Assembly: GCA_002704825.1 (NCBI GenBank)
Contig: PAIY01000137.1
Location: forward strand, 1 to 45,471
DNA length: 45,471 bases
Source of the DNA: Phycisphaeraceae bacterium
Lineage (GTDB): Bacteria; Planctomycetota; Phycisphaerae; Phycisphaerales; Phycisphaeraceae
Direction of reading: 5' to 3'
Below, piece by piece: positions 1 to 9,175 of this stretch; the first letter of the stretch is position 1; each line of letters starts with the position of its first letter. A model generated the notes under the pieces. That model had not been told where the DNA came from. It ran no database searches and saw nothing but the letters and a program-made list of their open reading frames with translations. The position numbers were made by a program, and so were the translations under genes.

Positions 1-255
1 ATCGCAAACCTCCTTGTCTTAATGCACAGAAGTCATATCGGCTCGAGACAAACATCTATCCCACATTTTGAAAATGACAGACCACTAGACTGCGGTGTGT
101 CACAACTATCTGTCAGCCGTCTTCGTACAGATGGGGCAAGTGCCGGCTGACATTTGGGGGATCCTGAATTTATTTCTTCGAAGCGTTATCTATACTTTCA
201 CAAATTGATGTCCGTTAAGGGGGATCTCCCACTCCGCCCCAAAGTGTCGATTGGT

Positions 256-1050
256 TCAGGCTGCAGCGGTGACCATAGCATGTTCCAGTGCCTGCTCACA
301 GAGATCGCCGATGCAGTCGACCACCTGTCCGGGTTGGTAAGCAAAGTCGGGTAGATCGTCACGCGTGGTTCCACCGGAGAGCACGAGCACGGTGTTGTAG
401 CCCATCTGCACGCCACCGAGGATGTCGGTCTCCATGGTGTCGCCGATCATGGTGATTTCGTCGGTTCGCAGGTTCAGTTCCTTACGGGCCTGACGCATCA
501 TGATCGGGCTGGGTTTACCGACGCTAAATGCCTTTGCACCGGTCGCTGATTCGATCATGGCAACGATCGCACCACAGCCGGGACGAAGCCCATGTTGCGT
601 CGGGCAGTTAGGGTCCATGTTCGTTGCAATGAGTTTGGCACCGTTGGCAACGAGACGCACGGCCTGTTCGATCTGTTCCATGTTAAAAGACCGACCTTCG
701 CCGACGACAACGTAATCCGGGTCGTGATCGACGATGGAATAACCGTTGATGTGCAAGGCTTGCGTGAGTCCGCCTTCACCGATGACGTACGCCGTGCCGT
801 CGGGTTTCTGGTTGGCCAGGAAACGCGCGGTGGCCATGGCACAGGTGAAGATGTGACTTTCATCCACGTTGATACCCATGCGAGCGAGCTTGGTCGCCAC
901 ATCGCGACGGGTCCGTTGTGAGTTGTTGGTCAGAAAGAGGAATGGGATGTCACGTTCGAGTAGCAGATTGATAAATTGATCTGCACCGCGGATGAGTTGG
1001 CTCCCGCGGTAGATCACGCCGTCCATGTCAATGAGGAATCCTTTGGCCAT
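256..1050 (-). CDS. HAD-IIA phosphatase, NagD-like
   Basis: Probable cytoplasmic phosphatase of the HAD superfamily, subfamily IIA (NagD / phosphoglycolate / p-nitrophenyl phosphatase type); the physiological substrate cannot be told from sequence. Seen: nucleophile motif DMDGV at residues 8-12 (Asp8 nucleophile, Asp10 acid/base), motif II LTNNS near 40-44, a Lys in GKPSP near 178 and motif IV IGDTMETDI near 200. The length of 264 aa is normal for NagD. The ATG at 1050 is preceded on the minus strand by GGAG with 8 nt spacing. It lies downstream of the NeuB gene on the same strand, but the 561-base gap argues against one operon. Confidence 0.9.
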   Translation of the reverse strand: MAKGFLIDMDGVIYRGSQLIRGADQFINLLLERDIPFLFLTNNSQRTRRDVATKLARMGINVDESHIFTCAMATARFLANQKPDGTAYVIGEGGLTQALHINGYSIVDHDPDYVVVGEGRSFNMEQIEQAVRLVANGAKLIATNMDPNCPTQHGLRPGCGAIVAMIESATGAKAFSVGKPSPIMMRQARKELNLRTDEITMIGDTMETDILGGVQMGYNTVLVLSGGTTRDDLPDFAYQPGQVVDCIGDLCEQALEHAMVTAAA

Positions 1051-1611
1051 TTTTACTTCTCCATGGCGTTGGGGGTCATGGCTCCCGGTTCCGACTGGGT
1101 GGGGTGTTTAAAGTCGGATATCCCGAATTCCGGGGGTGGTTGAAATCCGTGGACCGGGGGCGGTGGGTTGTATTGGTCAGCTGATACAGCACGGCTGACG
1201 CGAGACCGGATATGCAAAGGTCGTGCCAAACCCAAAAATGTTCATTGGATGAATAAAATCAACACTTTGAACACAATTCAAGGTCTAAATTGCGCGCAAA
1301 GGTTTAAAAGTGCCTGAAAATAAGGCACTAACACTCACGTCCACTTGATCTGACGTGTAAGTCAAGATCATTGAGCGATCAAACAACGCCAACACACCAG
1401 GAAGAAGGTGGGTGAAATCGGGCTCATCAAACCATTTTGTAACACAAGTGATATAAAACTAGACACACCATTGACCCTTTCACCTTTTTCGAGTGACACC
1501 AACAGGCATCCCCGATCTGCAGCTGGCCAGTATTCAGGCAAGCCTGCTTCAGGATTAGGCAGGAATTGCAATCAGATAAAGAAGACTTGTAGAGATCGGA
1601 TTGAGATTACT
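1051..1611. other. Intergenic region without a convincing gene
   Basis: This 561-base gap holds only short ORFs with no recognisable content. A small hairpin with arms AGTGCCT/AGGCACT lies at 1309-1329 but has no T-run, and a short dyad TTGAA-N5-TTCAA lies at 1267-1281, upstream of the NagD-like gene. The minus-strand promoter of the NagD-like gene is presumably here. I see no terminator or structured RNA that I can support. Confidence 0.5.
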
Positions 1612-2652
1612 TCAACGCTCAAGATCGCCAGGGTAGATCAGATTCCCCTTGGCAATATCGGTTGCAAGGATTCGACCCACCACATCCTCCAACTGGGCGG
1701 CAGGTATGCCGGTCCCCGGGCGGCGAAGGGTCAGATCCTCACGCGTCAGCGGCACGTCGGCTTTGAGATCACGGGCAGCACACACACTCTGGCGGCTGAT
1801 CCTGCGAACTTCGCGTTCGACATCGCTCACGGACTTGTTGCGCTTCCCCAGCATCACCTGCGCATCACGAATCTGCTGGACATACCGCACGAACAGCTCC
1901 GGTGCCATGCTCGCTGCATGATCCGGGCCCGGCGCATTGACATCATGCGTAATGTGCTTCTCAATCACACAAGCCCCCGCTGCAACAGCCAAAGCACCGG
2001 TGTGCAGGTTCTGCGTGTGATCCGAATAGCCGATCGGCAAATCAAACGTCTGTGCCATCATCCCAATCGCCCCGAGGTTGGCATCTTCCATCGGTGTCGG
2101 GTAACTGGAGACGCAATGCAGCAAACACGCCTGCTCACAGGAATGACCCAACAAGTCGGCAGCAGGATGAATCTCCGCCAGATCGGCCGTCCCCGTGGAC
2201 ACCAGCATCGGCTTACCTAACGCACAACACGCCTCAAGCAACGGCAAATTCACCACGTCCGGCGAGGCAATCTTGATCGCATCAACCTCAAAATCTGCCA
2301 CCGCGGGGACATGCTCCAAGCTGAACGGCGTGACGATAAAGCCGATATCCAACTCCCATGCCAGATCACGCACCGCAAGGATGGCCGTTAACTCCAACTG
2401 CAACTGCCTGAGCATCTGCTTGACGTCGGTGGCTCCCTGATCCTTTTGATAGTTGGCCAAGACCGCCTGCTCGGACAGCAGCAGGTCCGGGTCGAAAAAC
2501 TGCAGTTTCACCGCATCCGCCCCCGCCTGCTTGGCAATCCGCGTCAGTGATAACGCTTTTTGCACATCCCCATCATGATTAACGCCAATCTCAGCAATAA
2601 CACAGACTTGCGGACTGTGGTCAACCGAGATCGGGGCAAAGGTGATGGGCAT
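1612..2652 (-). CDS. neuB: N-acetylneuraminate synthase family protein
   Basis: Condenses phosphoenolpyruvate with a hexosamine-derived sugar to make a nonulosonic acid (sialic, legionaminic or pseudaminic type), usually for surface glycans. Seen over 346 aa: AEIGVNHDG near residues 20-28, KLQFF near 50, CVSSYPTP, GYSDHT and IEKHIT (metal- and substrate-binding motifs of the NeuB barrel), GPDHAAS, and a C-terminal SAF/antifreeze-like domain from about 285 with RRPGTGI. An AGGA lies about 10 nt before the ATG. No CMP-transferase, epimerase or other nonulosonate genes are nearby, so which sugar is made is open. The family call is firm; the exact substrate is inference. Confidence 0.88.
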   Translation of the reverse strand: MPITFAPISVDHSPQVCVIAEIGVNHDGDVQKALSLTRIAKQAGADAVKLQFFDPDLLLSEQAVLANYQKDQGATDVKQMLRQLQLELTAILAVRDLAWELDIGFIVTPFSLEHVPAVADFEVDAIKIASPDVVNLPLLEACCALGKPMLVSTGTADLAEIHPAADLLGHSCEQACLLHCVSSYPTPMEDANLGAIGMMAQTFDLPIGYSDHTQNLHTGALAVAAGACVIEKHITHDVNAPGPDHAASMAPELFVRYVQQIRDAQVMLGKRNKSVSDVEREVRRISRQSVCAARDLKADVPLTREDLTLRRPGTGIPAAQLEDVVGRILATDIAKGNLIYPGDLER

Positions 2653-2677
2653 GAGAATTCATTCCTTTATTAAGGAT

Positions 2678-2768
2678 TTAACCACAGAGACACAGAGGCG
2701 CAGAGTTAAACAATTCAGAGTTGGTCTTGCTTCTTTTTCCGGCTCTGTGTCTCTGTGCCTCTGTGGTT
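2678..2768. repeat. Palindromic repeat family D, copy 1
   Basis: Arms beginning TTAACCACAGAG and ending CTCTGTGGTT pair across a short centre to give a long imperfect hairpin. The second copy is at 11591-11684 and a related single arm lies near 41786. The core resembles a CACAGAG repeat that I recall from many bacterial genomes. It fills the gap between the divergent neuB and leuB genes. Confidence 0.8.
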
Positions 2769-2868
2769 CATCCTTGGACTTTGGCCTTGAATTGGCAAAA
2801 ATCCTTCACTCAGGATACCATTTTCCCTCTTACCCCCAAGTTCAAGATTACCAATGGGAGCAAAAATT

Positions 2869-3939
2869 ATGGCCCTTGATCTCGCAATCCTGCCCGGTGA
2901 CGGTACCGGCCCGGAAGTCGTTGCCGAAGCAGTCAAAGTCCTCGAAGCCATCGCCAAGGCAGAAAACTTCGAATACACCACCAAGGAATATGACTTCGGC
3001 GGTGATCGTTATCTGTCCACCGGCAAGATCATTGACGATGAAGAAATTGCCCAACTCCAGAAGCATGATGCCATCCTGCTTGGTGCTGTCGGTCACCCCG
3101 ACGTCAAGCCCGGTATCCTGGAAAAGGGCTTGCTGCTGAAGATGCGCTTTGCCATGGACCAGTACATCAACCTGCGTCCGGTCAAGCTTTACCCCGGCGT
3201 GGACACCCCGCTCAAGGACAAGACCCCCGAAGACATCAACTTCGACGTCATCCGTGAAAACACCGAAGACCTTTACTGCGGTAACGGTGGCATCATGCGT
3301 CAGGGCACTGCCCAGGAAGTCGCCACCCAGGAAATGATCGCCACCCGCTTCGGTGCTGAGCGTTGCCTGCGGTACGCGTTTGAATATGCCAAGCGCAAGA
3401 AGGAATCCGGCGAAGGCAAGGGCATGCTCACCCTCGTCCACAAGACCAACGTCTTGACCTACTGCGGCGACCTTTGGTTCCGTGCGTTCAACGAAATCGG
3501 CGAAGCCGACTACCCGGACATCAAGCGTGACTACAACCACATCGACGCAGCCTGCATGTGGTTCGTCAAGAACCCCGAATTTTATGACACCATCGTCGTG
3601 CCCAACATGTTCGGCGACATCATCACCGACCTTGGTGCCATGATTCAGGGTGGTATGGGTATCGCTGCTGGCGGTAACATCAACCCCGACAAGGGCGGCA
3701 CGAGCATGTACGAACCCATCGGCGGCAGTGCTCCCAAGTACACCGGCCAGAACGTCATCAACCCGTTGGCAGCCATCGGCGCCCTTGCCATGCTGCTGCA
3801 GAACTCCGGCCAGAAGGCTGCTGGCGATCGCGTCGAAGAAGCCATCAAGAAGGTCACCCCCAAGCTCAAGAGCTTGTCCGCTGGTCGCATGGGTTACTCC
3901 ACAACCGAAGTCGGCGACCTGGTCATCGACAACCTGTAA
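2869..3939 (+). CDS. leuB: 3-isopropylmalate dehydrogenase
   Basis: NAD-dependent oxidative decarboxylation of 3-isopropylmalate, the third committed step of leucine synthesis, in the cytoplasm. Seen: N-terminal LAILPGDGTGPEV, the RENTEDLYCGNGG loop near residue 130, HKTNVLT around the catalytic Lys, the metal-binding DAACMWFV and NMFGDIITDLGA stretches, and GSAPKYTGQNVINPLA near the NAD site. The substrate loop resembles the short actinobacterial-type LeuB. I chose the ATG at 2869 (357 aa) because GGGAG at 2856-2860 gives 8 nt spacing; an in-frame ATG at 2854 lies just ahead of that site. No leuA/C/D is adjacent. A tartrate- or isocitrate-type dehydrogenase of the same fold is the alternative. 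Confidence 0.85.
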   Translation: MALDLAILPGDGTGPEVVAEAVKVLEAIAKAENFEYTTKEYDFGGDRYLSTGKIIDDEEIAQLQKHDAILLGAVGHPDVKPGILEKGLLLKMRFAMDQYINLRPVKLYPGVDTPLKDKTPEDINFDVIRENTEDLYCGNGGIMRQGTAQEVATQEMIATRFGAERCLRYAFEYAKRKKESGEGKGMLTLVHKTNVLTYCGDLWFRAFNEIGEADYPDIKRDYNHIDAACMWFVKNPEFYDTIVVPNMFGDIITDLGAMIQGGMGIAAGGNINPDKGGTSMYEPIGGSAPKYTGQNVINPLAAIGALAMLLQNSGQKAAGDRVEEAIKKVTPKLKSLSAGRMGYSTTEVGDLVIDNL

Positions 3940-3973
3940 ATTCAGTTTGTCACCAACAATCAAATATCCAAAA

Positions 3974-4004
3974 ACGCACGGCAATTCGTCGTGCGTTTTT
4001 TTTT
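3974..4004 (+). terminator. Intrinsic terminator of leuB
   Basis: The stem ACGCACG (3974-3980) pairs with CGTGCGT (3990-3996) across a 9-nt loop and is followed by a run of T. It begins 35 bases after the leuB stop codon. Confidence 0.9.
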
Positions 4005-4014
4005 GTGTCTTTCC

Positions 4015-4093
4015 ATTTAGCCGCATCACTTGTGATGCGCTTCGCATTGAAAACCGCAATACCATCACGCGCATCACAAGTGATGCGGCTAAA
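4015..4093. repeat. Palindromic repeat family F, copy 1 (GCATCAC/GTGATGC)
   Basis: The outer arms ATTTAGCCGCATCAC and GTGATGCGGCTAAAT are perfect inverted copies, and each arm carries its own smaller GCATCACTTGTGATGC-type dyad, giving a nested palindrome. Related copies lie at 32008-32046, 32728-32818 and 43528-43568. It sits directly after the leuB terminator and before comEC. Confidence 0.8.
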
Positions 4094-4138
4094 TAAATCA
4101 CATCCGTACTCACATCACCACGGTATCATGTACGGCAC

Positions 4139-6703
4139 ATGTATCACGAACCTTCCGGAATCCTGCCATTTGATCAAACGCCCCATCGTCCGGGTTGGAT
4201 GACGCATCTGGCGATTGCGGCCATGGTCGGGATCACCATGGGTTCGCTCACCGGTTCCCCAATCCTGTGGCTGAGCCTGTGTGCAATCTGTCTTGCAGTC
4301 GCCGGTTTCGTATTGCTCACCAAACGGCCGGACTTCTGCGCGCGTTACCTGATCATCGCGGCATGTGCCTTCGGCTTTGCCAACTGGTATCAGGCTTCGC
4401 ATCAGTACATCCGGGCAGATGACATCCGCCAATACGCACAGCAGGAATCCCAACTCATCGACCTGACGGGGACCATTGTTTCACCCACGCATTTTTCGAC
4501 ACCCAAGCGCGGCGCACTGGGACAGTTCAGCTACCAATCGCCTGCAACCCTGTTTGTCATGCAGGTCGACACCATCACCAAACATGGCAAACCCGAATCG
4601 GCGTCAGGCAAAACGCTGGTCAAAATCGAACAGATTGACCCGACACTGGCAGTCGGCCAACGCCTGCGCATCACCGGCTGGTTCCGACAAACCCAGGCAC
4701 CGTCCAACCCCGGTGAGTATGACTACCAGCGCATGCTCGCTCAGCAGGACATCCACAGTCGCGTCACGCTCAAGAGTGTTGCCAACGTCACGCGGCTTGA
4801 ATCGCCCGGTGGTTTGAATCACCTGCGACGCTTCCGGGGGTGGTGTGCTGAAAATGCCAACAAGGCCTTGTCACTGGGTATGAAGCACAACAGTCGTGAA
4901 CTTGGGTTACTGCAGATCATGCTGCTGGGTCAGCGTGGGGGGAATCTTGATGAACTGGATGACGCTTTTCGTGAAGTGGGATTGGCACATCTGCTGTCGA
5001 TCAGCGGAGCGCATCTTGGCATCCTGCTTTACCTGTCGCTTTTCGGCGCGATCCTGATCACACAGTATCCCAGAAGGCAGATTCTCATCGTCACCGCGGT
5101 GTTGGTTTTTTACATGATCGTCGTGCCAACCCGTGTCCCAATCGCCCGCGCCGGTGTCATGGCTGGGGCGTTTTGCTTTTGCTCACTGACGGGCCTGATC
5201 ATCGGGCGAATCAACATTCTGGGTTTGGCGACACTCGTGGTGTTACTCTGGCGTCCTGCGGATTTATTCACACCGGGTTTCCAACTGAGTTTCGGGACCG
5301 TGGCAGGTTTGGCGGTCTTCGTCCCCAACGTCAGTCGGTTTCTGTATCCCGATCCACGGGTGATGCTCATTGAACACACGCGACATCGCATTGCTCGGAA
5401 AGTGGCGGATTACTTTGCAGTGAACATTGTCGCGTTTTGCGTTGCGCTGCCGTTGGTGGCTTATCACTATCAAATGCTTTGCCCGTGGAACATGGTACTC
5501 ACGATGCTGGCTTTACCGATGGTGACGATGATGCTTGGGCTTGGGTTTCTCAAGATCATGCTGGGGATGTTTTTCCCGAGTATCGGCTTGTTGCTTTCAG
5601 GTTTGGCGGGATGGGCGACGCAGATACTTGCGTCACTGGTTGAAAGTGGGCGCACCTGGCCGTTAGCGAGTATCGGATTGGGAGCGGGTCCGAGTGTCTG
5701 GTGGATGCTCGCTGCATTGATGGTGATTTTCGCCATGTTTTGTGGGGTATTTACCAAACGTCGCAAAGAGCTTGCGGGCATGGTAGCGTTTTTATGTGTG
5801 TGGTTGGCGATCCCGATGATGCCAACATGGCGTCTAATCCCGGTGTCAGCGTTACCCCGTTCAACACCGATGGCAACGCTGCGCAGCGTGTCGGTAGGCA
5901 ATGGTTCATGCTACATCCTGCAACTCAAACCAAGGCAGCGCTGGAAGTCCGACTATGTGTTGATGTTCGACTGTGGTTCACAGCAATTTCTGGATGCGGG
6001 AAAACGCAGTGTGTTACCGACACTGGAAAACCTGAACATTCGGCAGATTGATTGCCTGATGCTTTCGCATGCGGATATCGATCACTACGGCGGCGTGCTG
6101 GATGTTGCTGATGGGGTGCGGATCAAACAAGTGTTACTGCCCCAACACATGCTCGATGATGCACAGGCCAACCCGCGCAAGGCGACCGCGAATCTGCTTA
6201 AGGGGTTGGAAGCAAGGCAGATTCCGATTCACGTGGTACATGCCGGCTGGACACATGCGTATCAGGAACATGCGATGCAGCTGATCTGGCCGCCTGCTCA
6301 AAGTGAATTTCCCGTTGAACGACACAATGATTCATCCCTTGTTTTAAGTGTCCAAACGCATGGCAGGCGGATTCTGCTTAACGGTGATATTCAACAACGC
6401 GCAATCACAGCGATGCTGGATCGCAACCTGAATCTCAAAGCCGACATCACGGATCTTGCGCATCATGGCAGCATCGTCAAAGCCACGCCGGATTGGTTAC
6501 GTGCAGTCAACCCGGAAATTGCCATCCAATCCGCAGGGTGGTCACGGCTGTATGGTGACCGCGACAAATGGCCTGCGTTATTCGAGCAGACCGGTGTGAA
6601 GACGCAACGATTGATCACCGCACCCAGTGGCATGATCACCGTGCATATCACCGTGGATGGTAACATTGCAGCAGAGCGTTTTATCCAATCCGTTGAAAAG
6701 TGA
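4139..6703 (+). CDS. comEC: ComEC/Rec2-family DNA uptake channel protein
   Basis: Inner-membrane channel for single-stranded DNA import in natural transformation. Seen over 854 aa: two early membrane segments and a soluble N-terminal (DUF4131/OB-like) region, a central multi-pass Competence domain including the conserved LLSISGAHLGILL near residue 285, and a C-terminal metallo-beta-lactamase-like domain with LSHADIDHYGG near 640 and LAHHGS near 770. All three parts of the full-length family are present. The ATG at 4139 lacks a clear Shine-Dalgarno; Met21 (4199) is a possible alternative start. No comEA or other competence genes are nearby; DUF and membrane-protein genes follow. Confidence 0.9.
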   Translation: MYHEPSGILPFDQTPHRPGWMTHLAIAAMVGITMGSLTGSPILWLSLCAICLAVAGFVLLTKRPDFCARYLIIAACAFGFANWYQASHQYIRADDIRQYAQQESQLIDLTGTIVSPTHFSTPKRGALGQFSYQSPATLFVMQVDTITKHGKPESASGKTLVKIEQIDPTLAVGQRLRITGWFRQTQAPSNPGEYDYQRMLAQQDIHSRVTLKSVANVTRLESPGGLNHLRRFRGWCAENANKALSLGMKHNSRELGLLQIMLLGQRGGNLDELDDAFREVGLAHLLSISGAHLGILLYLSLFGAILITQYPRRQILIVTAVLVFYMIVVPTRVPIARAGVMAGAFCFCSLTGLIIGRINILGLATLVVLLWRPADLFTPGFQLSFGTVAGLAVFVPNVSRFLYPDPRVMLIEHTRHRIARKVADYFAVNIVAFCVALPLVAYHYQMLCPWNMVLTMLALPMVTMMLGLGFLKIMLGMFFPSIGLLLSGLAGWATQILASLVESGRTWPLASIGLGAGPSVWWMLAALMVIFAMFCGVFTKRRKELAGMVAFLCVWLAIPMMPTWRLIPVSALPRSTPMATLRSVSVGNGSCYILQLKPRQRWKSDYVLMFDCGSQQFLDAGKRSVLPTLENLNIRQIDCLMLSHADIDHYGGVLDVADGVRIKQVLLPQHMLDDAQANPRKATANLLKGLEARQIPIHVVHAGWTHAYQEHAMQLIWPPAQSEFPVERHNDSSLVLSVQTHGRRILLNGDIQQRAITAMLDRNLNLKADITDLAHHGSIVKATPDWLRAVNPEIAIQSAGWSRLYGDRDKWPALFEQTGVKTQRLITAPSGMITVHITVDGNIAAERFIQSVEK

Positions 6704-6789
6704 AGCTGTCTCAAAGCGTCTATTTCGATTACCATAACGCGACTGATAGCATCTCATTTAAGTCCATCAAATCAGGGGGCATTTGATCC

Positions 6790-7845
6790 ATGGCCATTGT
6801 TCTGTTTCCCGTCATCCTGTTTTTTATTGTGTTTGCGATCGTGCGCGTTTTTTCAGGTAAAGGTAAACCTCAACTCAGCGAACCGTATTGTGCCAAGTGT
6901 GGTTATGATCTGCGGGTGAATTGGGATTCATCGATGGTCTGCCCGGAATGCGGGGCGGACCTCAAGGCCAAAGGCGCGGTGAATTTCGGGACAATGAAAA
7001 AGTCACGCACATGGGTGACGGTTGCCATCACCGTGGCTGTCCTGTTATTGACGTTTCTTCTCATGGCAGGCGTAACCCTTCCCATACGCCGCAACACCAA
7101 TCCTGCTGCACTCAGCAAACTCACGAACAACAATCTGATCGTCAATCTCCCAACGCGCATTGACGAACCCTGGACCTGGCAGGAACTCGAAGCACGGTAC
7201 AAGTCAGGTCAACTCAGCGATCAAGAAGTCGATGAGATGCTTGCTGAACTGATCAATGGTTTGAAGTTCAAGCCGATAGCTGAACGCGGCCCCATTCACT
7301 GGGCAACCAACTTCCTGCAAAAGCTCATCGATGACAAGAAAATTTCACCTGCCCGGTATGCCCAATTGATGAAGGTTTACTTTGGCCCCGGACCCACCAA
7401 GTTTCATCCCATCACCAGCAAGATGCAGCCGAACTGGTCCGCCATCTACGCATCCTTCACGCAACCCTGGTCATTGGGGTCAACCGACAAAACCAAGCCA
7501 CATTGCAGGCTGGTTTCGGTGGTGGTCAAGGGTGACGAAGACACGCCGCTGCTGTTTGTGCCTGAAGCGCAGACACACTGGCAATTTGAGCAGGTGGTGA
7601 AACTTGATTCGCTGCCGATCACGTTTTCTTCGGGCAGTCGCATTTGCCTGCGTAACACGCTGGAGCCCGGCGAACATGTGCTGCTCCTGAAATTTGTCAC
7701 CGAGCTTTACCCAGAGCTTGGCCCCATGGAAAAACCTTCCGAGACGGATAAGCCCCTTGCAAGCTACACGCATGTCCAGCCACTGAAGGTGACGGTGGAT
7801 GATTCGGGTCGGATCATCTGTGAAAAGCTGACGATCCTGCGTTAA
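6790..7845 (+). CDS. Zinc-ribbon membrane protein, paralogue 1
   Basis: Function unknown. The 351-aa protein begins with a membrane segment (residues about 2-20), then a zinc ribbon CAKCGYDLR...CPECGADL (two CxxC pairs, near 35-60), a second membrane helix near 77-97, and a long soluble C-terminal region. It is a clear paralogue of the next gene: both share the order helix, ribbon, helix, a DEPWxWQELE block, a RGPxHWAxxF block and a beta-rich C-terminus. The gene for the second copy starts 22 bases after this stop, so the two form a tandem pair, probably co-transcribed. Ribbons of this type are frequent in planctomycete membrane proteins. Confidence 0.8.
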   Translation: MAIVLFPVILFFIVFAIVRVFSGKGKPQLSEPYCAKCGYDLRVNWDSSMVCPECGADLKAKGAVNFGTMKKSRTWVTVAITVAVLLLTFLLMAGVTLPIRRNTNPAALSKLTNNNLIVNLPTRIDEPWTWQELEARYKSGQLSDQEVDEMLAELINGLKFKPIAERGPIHWATNFLQKLIDDKKISPARYAQLMKVYFGPGPTKFHPITSKMQPNWSAIYASFTQPWSLGSTDKTKPHCRLVSVVVKGDEDTPLLFVPEAQTHWQFEQVVKLDSLPITFSSGSRICLRNTLEPGEHVLLLKFVTELYPELGPMEKPSETDKPLASYTHVQPLKVTVDDSGRIICEKLTILR

Positions 7846-7867
7846 ACCTGTTGGGGGAATCACGACC

Positions 7868-8983
7868 ATGCCCATTCTCTATTTCCCGATCTACCTGCTT
7901 GTCGGACTGCTGATCTATCTCGGGCCGGCAACGGTGCTGCTCTATTTCGGACTTTGGCGGAAGATGCGGCTAAGTCACCCGCGCTGCGCCAAGTGTCGCT
8001 ATGACCTGCGGACCTGTTGGGATCAGGCAACCTGCCCGGAGTGTGGCAGTGACATTCAAAAGTCAGATGGTGTAATGTTTGCTGAACGTGGCCTGCAAAA
8101 GCCTTTGCTGGTGATCGCATTGATTTGGTTGACCGCCCCTGTACTCGTGGGCATTGTCACCCTTGCCGTCAGTCAGACCACCGGTATTCAGGCATTACCC
8201 AGAACCAGCACCCCCAGACTCATCGCAGCCTTGAATGGCGGCAACATGGACGAGCCATGGCACTGGCAGGAACTGGAGCGTCGTATGCTCAACGGTGACC
8301 TATCGGCAGAACAAATCAACGCGTGTCTCGTGAAACTTACCGAGCATCTGAAAACCAAACAGCCTGCCAACCGTGGGCCTCTGCATTGGGCCAACAAGTT
8401 TATTGCAGACATCCTCAACTCCGGCAAAGTCACCGACGAGAACATGGTCGACTTTTTCGAAACCTACTATGGCTATCCGATTCGCTTTACCAGCTTTCGC
8501 ATCAGTCAGCGGTATAAACGCAATGAGGTCATGAAAGTCAGCCTGGTGTTTTACCATTCATGGGAACTGCGCAACAATGCGCCGGAGCCTCAGTGCTTTT
8601 TAACAGACGTTGTTCTGGAAGGGGATACACCAACACCAATTGCATTTGAATCTCTAGAGTTTCGCGCGATCCAGCAGCAGCGAGACGACCATGCCGTGCC
8701 GATCTCGCTGGACTTTGGACTCAGCGATTTGTATCTGCTTCGCGTGTTGCCCGAGGCAGAGCATGTGCTGGTCTTCTCATTTGCCATCCGTTATGACAAA
8801 CCTGTTACAGCGAACCTCAAACAAAATGTAAGCCAGCGCCCTGTCTGCATCACCCGCAAAGATGTCCGCGTCAAGGTACTCATCAACAAGGTAGGTGTGG
8901 GGAAAGTGACGGTCCTCAACGACGCAGAGAAACCTGAAACCGTCAGCACAAACATGCCCAGAGCCATGCCCCAAACACCGTGA
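7868..8983 (+). CDS. Zinc-ribbon membrane protein, paralogue 2
   Basis: Function unknown; 371 aa with the same architecture as its upstream neighbour: N-terminal membrane helix (about 4-27), zinc ribbon CAKCRYDLR...CPECGSDI (about 39-63), a second helix near 80-102, then a soluble domain with EPWHWQELE and NRGPLHWANKF shared with paralogue 1. The C-terminal portions are more divergent than the DEPW/HWA core, suggesting an old duplication. The ATG is preceded by GGGGGAATC in the 22-base gap. Both proteins look like inner-membrane proteins with the zinc ribbon between the two helices; a partner or signal cannot be inferred. Confidence 0.8.
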   Translation: MPILYFPIYLLVGLLIYLGPATVLLYFGLWRKMRLSHPRCAKCRYDLRTCWDQATCPECGSDIQKSDGVMFAERGLQKPLLVIALIWLTAPVLVGIVTLAVSQTTGIQALPRTSTPRLIAALNGGNMDEPWHWQELERRMLNGDLSAEQINACLVKLTEHLKTKQPANRGPLHWANKFIADILNSGKVTDENMVDFFETYYGYPIRFTSFRISQRYKRNEVMKVSLVFYHSWELRNNAPEPQCFLTDVVLEGDTPTPIAFESLEFRAIQQQRDDHAVPISLDFGLSDLYLLRVLPEAEHVLVFSFAIRYDKPVTANLKQNVSQRPVCITRKDVRVKVLINKVGVGKVTVLNDAEKPETVSTNMPRAMPQTP

Positions 8984-9175
8984 TGCTGCATATCGCATGT
9001 CATCTGAGTCATGTCATCGTCCGCTTTTGAAGGTGTTTAGATTCAGTGAAAAACGCGTATCGGACCTTCCTAAACCAGGGCTGGCCATTGTGTCACGAGC
9101 GTCAAGTGGTAAGATTTGATTCTCGGTCCATTGCCACAAACCTCAATCAAACTGCTCAACACAGGATCTGCTTTC

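Noticed and set aside
1053..1235. A 60-codon minus-strand ORF upstream of the NagD-like gene
   Set aside because: Short, Pro-rich, no motif, and no evidence of translation; more likely promoter and leader sequence.
1408..2220. A 270-codon plus-strand ORF over neuB
   Set aside because: Antisense to a gene with clear NeuB motifs; its His/Arg/Gln-rich composition is typical of a reverse-frame shadow.
2848..4113. A 421-codon minus-strand ORF opposite leuB
   Set aside because: It lies fully antisense to a gene with all LeuB motifs, and its low-complexity Val/Asp/Gly-rich protein is what the reverse strand of such a gene yields.
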